Origin: Novosphingobium sp. IK01
Lineage (GTDB): Bacteria > Pseudomonadota > Alphaproteobacteria > Sphingomonadales > Sphingomonadaceae
Direction: 5' to 3'
DNA length: 64,000 nucleotides
Assembly: GCF_033242265.1 (NCBI RefSeq)
Contig: NZ_BTFW01000001.1
Coordinates: 1,364,001 to 1,428,000, forward strand
Below, piece after piece: positions 61,555 to 64,000 of the stretch (position 1 is its first letter; each line of letters opens with the position of its first letter). Below the pieces are notes generated by a model that saw only the letters and a list, made by a program, of their open reading frames with translations, made no database searches and was not told where the DNA came from. The position numbers were made by a program, and so were the translations under genes.

Positions 61555-62117
61555 GGGGCGAGCGGTGCCTCAAGGCGCGCGGCGAAGCAAGCGGCGTGGT
61601 GGAAATCGGCCTTGCCCGGCCCATGGGCGAGCGCCCAGTAGGACTTCGTGCCGCCCTCCTCTTCGAGCACCGCCGTCAACCCCATGCGGCACGGCAGCGG
61701 GGGCAAGCCAGCCCTTGGCAGGACCGCATCGAAAATCAGCACGTCCTGCCCGGTTCTTGCGGTCAGCACCGGCTGGCGCGGCAGCGGCCTTGCCGCCATG
61801 CCCTCGCGATAGGCGTCGAAATCGTAGGCGGCCCAGCGTTCGGATGGCGACAGGTTGAATTCGCAGTAGCTGCCCTGCGCCGCTTCGCTGTCCTCGGCCA
61901 GGAACATCTCGAAGCAGGTCGTCTGCCACAGCCCGTCGGCCCGGCCCTTGCCCGCGAACGGAGGCACGACGAGCCCGCGCGCGCCTTCCACCCGCCAGCG
62001 CAGCGAAAGCCAGTTGTCGTCAAGGCCGATGACCCGCGCAGTAACCCCGCGCAAGGACCGGGGCGGATGATCGGGATGAGGCACAAGCAGCGCCGGTTCC
62101 AAGACACGTCCTTTCAT
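61551..62117 (-). CDS. DOMON-like domain protein
   Basis: A 188-residue protein without a signal peptide. The beta-sandwich pattern VTARVIGLDDNWLSLRWRVEGA, GLWQTTCFEMFLAEDSE, YCEFNLSPSERWAAYDFDAYREGMA fits the DOMON-like (type 9 carbohydrate-binding-like) proteins seen next to DUF1343 genes in sphingomonads. Ligand unknown; sugar or heme binding is typical of the fold. Translationally coupled to the NamZ-like gene, which suggests a wall-sugar related job. Its start is 31 bp from the divergent tyrS start. Confidence 0.72.
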   Translation of the reverse strand: MKGRVLEPALLVPHPDHPPRSLRGVTARVIGLDDNWLSLRWRVEGARGLVVPPFAGKGRADGLWQTTCFEMFLAEDSEAAQGSYCEFNLSPSERWAAYDFDAYREGMAARPLPRQPVLTARTGQDVLIFDAVLPRAGLPPLPCRMGLTAVLEEEGGTKSYWALAHGPGKADFHHAACFAARLEAPLAP

Positions 62118-62148
62118 GCTAGGCGACCCGCTCCACTTCGAGGCGATC

Positions 62149-63375
62149 ATGACCGAATACAAGTCCGACCTGCTGCGCCTGCTCTCCGAGCGGGGCCATA
62201 TCCACCAGTTGACCGATGCACAGGGCCTCGATGCTCTGGCGAACAGGGAAATCGTGGTGGGCTATAATGGCTATGACGCGACCGCGCCATCGCTCCATGT
62301 CGGCAACCTGGCCTCGGTCATGCTGCTGCGCCGCCTGCAACAGGCCGGGCACAAGCCGATCGCCCTGATGGGCGGCGGCACGACCAAGATCGGCGATCCT
62401 TCGGGCAAGGACACCAGCCGCCAGATGCTGACCGAAGAGCTGATCGCCAGCAATATCGCCGGCATCCGCAAGGTCTTCGAGCGGCTGCTGACTTTCGATG
62501 ACAGTGCCAGTGGCGCGGTCATGGTCAACAACGACGACTGGCTCTCGAAGCTCGGCTATATCGAGATGCTGCGCACGGTGGGCCCGCACTTCACGGTCAA
62601 CCGCATGCTGACCTTCGATTCGGTCAAGCTGCGCCTCGACCGCGAACAGCCGCTGACCTTCCTCGAATTCAACTACATGATCCTTCAGGCCTACGACTTC
62701 CGCGAACTGGCGCTGCGCCATGGCTGCCGCCTCCAGTTCGGCGGGTCGGACCAGTGGGGCAACATCGTCAACGGCATCGAACTGACCCGCCGCATGAACG
62801 GGATCGAACTGTTCGGCGCGACCACCCCGCTGCTGACCACCGCCGATGGCGCCAAGATGGGCAAGTCGGTCAACGGCGCGGTCTGGCTCAACGAGGAAAT
62901 GCTGCCGAACTACGATTTCTGGCAGTTCTGGCGCAACACCGACGACCGCGACGTGGGCCGCTTCCTGCGCATCTTCACCGATGTTCCGCTCGACGAGATC
63001 ACCCGCCTCGAAGCGCTTGAAGGCAGCGAGATCAACGCCGCCAAGGAAGTCCTCGCCAACGAGGTGACCGCGCTGATCCGCGGGCCCGAGGCCGCCGAGG
63101 CCGCCAAGGCCACGGCGCAGGCCACCTTTGCCGGTGGCGGCCTTGGCCAGGACCTGCCCACCCACGAAGTGGCCGAAGGCACCATCGGGGTGATCGACGC
63201 GCTCCTCGCGCTCGGCTTTGCGGCCAGCCGGGGCGAAGCCAAGCGCCTGATCGCGGGCGGCGGCGCCCGCCTCGATGGCGAGCCGCTGCGCGACGAGGCT
63301 GCGGTCATCACCGTTGCCCAGGAACGCCGCCTGTCCTCGGGCAAGAAGAAGCACGGCATCCTCAAGCCCGCCTGA
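62149..63375 (+). CDS. tyrS: tyrosine-tRNA ligase
   Basis: Class I aminoacyl-tRNA synthetase that charges tRNA-Tyr. The 408-residue protein has the HIGH-like HVGN (H50, in SLHVGNLASV), GGGTTKIGDPSGKD, the tyrosine pocket NYMILQAYDF, FGGSDQWGNIVNGI, and KMGKS for KMSKS (K236-K239). The C-terminal S4 domain (ALGFAASRGEAKRLIAGGGARLDGEPL) is present. The ATG at 62149 is chosen; another in-frame start at 62116 would add 11 residues that overlap the divergent gene. Confidence 0.97.
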   Translation: MTEYKSDLLRLLSERGHIHQLTDAQGLDALANREIVVGYNGYDATAPSLHVGNLASVMLLRRLQQAGHKPIALMGGGTTKIGDPSGKDTSRQMLTEELIASNIAGIRKVFERLLTFDDSASGAVMVNNDDWLSKLGYIEMLRTVGPHFTVNRMLTFDSVKLRLDREQPLTFLEFNYMILQAYDFRELALRHGCRLQFGGSDQWGNIVNGIELTRRMNGIELFGATTPLLTTADGAKMGKSVNGAVWLNEEMLPNYDFWQFWRNTDDRDVGRFLRIFTDVPLDEITRLEALEGSEINAAKEVLANEVTALIRGPEAAEAAKATAQATFAGGGLGQDLPTHEVAEGTIGVIDALLALGFAASRGEAKRLIAGGGARLDGEPLRDEAAVITVAQERRLSSGKKKHGILKPA

Positions 63376-63420
63376 GCGGGCCCCGCCCGGCGCCCGCGCG
63401 CCCCATCACCGCGATTGAAC

Positions 63421-63462
63421 CGGCCCGCGCAAGACCCCCTCCTGCGCGGGCCGAACATTTTT
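63421..63462 (+). terminator. terminator of tyrS
   Basis: CGGCCCGCGCA pairs with TGCGCGGGCCG (11 bp), followed after AACA by TTTTTG. Confidence 0.85.
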
Positions 63463-63596
63463 GCACACCGGAATATCCCGCAAAAAAGACATGTCATCCG
63501 ACAGAAGTGAAAGAGAACGCGCCGCATTTACGAAATATAAGCCATTTCGATCCATGACTGCCTCTCCCGGATTCTCTAACGCGGACAGGAGGAGCA

Positions 63597-63935
63597 ATGT
63601 CTGGCGGAGCGCAGCTTTCAGTAACCGACTTGCGCCGCGCCACGCGCCATCCGGTCGACCTTCCGGTCATTGGTGAACATCGCCGGCTCGGCGATATCAT
63701 GCTCAACATTGCCAATGTCTCGACAACCGGTTTTCTTGTCGTGCAGGCGCCCGATCTCGGGCGCGGCGAGCGGGTGACAGTGCGCCTGCCCCAGATTGGC
63801 CGGATCGAGGCCTTCCTCGTCTGGACCGACGGGGCCCGCGCCGGTTTCCAGTTCGAGCGGATCATCCGGCAGGACGATTTCACGAAGATGATCCGGCAGC
63901 TTCAGCCCAATGCCCGCCTGCGCGGAAAAGGCTGA
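63597..63935 (+). CDS. PilZ domain protein
   Basis: A 112-residue single PilZ domain, a possible cyclic-di-GMP receptor. The RxxxR part reads DLRRATRHPVDLP (R-R-x-x-R-H), and the (D/N)-x-S-x-x-G loop reads NVSTTGFLV, so the c-di-GMP-binding residues appear largely intact. RIEAFLVWTDGARAGFQFE is the usual PilZ end. A strong AGGAGGAG ribosome site precedes the ATG. It stands alone between tyrS and the window end; the last 65 bp contain no further gene. Confidence 0.85.
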   Translation: MSGGAQLSVTDLRRATRHPVDLPVIGEHRRLGDIMLNIANVSTTGFLVVQAPDLGRGERVTVRLPQIGRIEAFLVWTDGARAGFQFERIIRQDDFTKMIRQLQPNARLRGKG

Positions 63936-64000
63936 ACAACAGCCCCTGCATCCCTTGAAAAACTCAGCAGGTGTCAAGGAATTGTTCGCTTGGCAAACGG

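Overview
The window is 64 kb of a high-GC (by eye about two thirds G+C) alphaproteobacterial chromosome. Gene content and order point to Sphingomonadales, probably Novosphingobium or a close relative: pyrF-GNAT-SIMPL-trpF followed by trpB-trpA-accD-folC, secF-secD-yajC, aroQ-accB-accC, the gshB/yraN/rsmI/LpoA-like group, several small outer-membrane barrels and a large TonB-dependent receptor. No protein or genome search was possible, so the genus is an inference.

Layout. 0-10 kb: dapA (cut by the window edge) divergent from a soluble lytic transglycosylase, then greB and a run of overlapping small genes, a barrel protein, a 2OG-Fe(II) oxygenase, rlmN, a glycine-zipper protein and cfa. 10-11.2 kb: a 0.9-1.1 kb stretch without a convincing gene, holding two tandem-repeat blocks and ending in a three-repeat Pho box before a DUF2490 barrel gene. 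12-22 kb: purB, lapA-like, pyrF, GNAT, SIMPL, trpF; then a reversed barrel gene and half a repeat; then trpB, trpA, accD, folC. 22-38 kb: AmpG-like permease, rluB-type pseudouridine synthase with a 14-residue repeat tail, rsmD, an MFS transporter, a Gln/Ala-rich exported protein, uvrD with an alphaproteobacterial SOS box, a Tat-exported DUF885 protein, an XRE regulator, a GT4 glycosyltransferase, and the Sec accessory operon. 38 kb: one tRNA-Pro(GGG).

38-47.4 kb is the most clearly accessory part: a galactan/galactose catabolic locus. It holds dgoA and dgoK (last two steps of the De Ley-Doudoroff route), a FadR-type GntR regulator, a secreted GH2 beta-galactosidase, a GH53 endo-galactanase and a TonB-dependent receptor. 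The three intergenic regions of the locus carry related AT-rich palindromes (TATTTATC-N-GATAAATA) that could be the regulator's operators. Proposed flow: GH53 cuts beta-1,4-galactan, the receptor imports oligomers, GH2 releases galactose, and DgoK/DgoA finish galactonate catabolism; the upstream dehydrogenase and dehydratase are not in the window.

47.5-64 kb: MATE exporter, small lipoprotein, aroQ-accB-accC, dedA, gshB, a His/Glu-rich exported peptide, yraN, rsmI, LpoA-like lipoprotein, parE, a TonB-like protein, GFA protein, NamZ-like DUF1343 protein, DOMON-like protein, tyrS and a PilZ protein.

The most unusual non-coding signal is a 154-bp three-hairpin repeat (two full copies, one half copy). 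Its ends directly abut the stop codons of all four genes that run into it, and its central loop is inverted between the two full copies. A second structured repeat of about 110 bp occurs twice, about 10 bp behind stop codons, with compensatory stem changes. No prophage, insertion sequence, CRISPR array or defence system was found.
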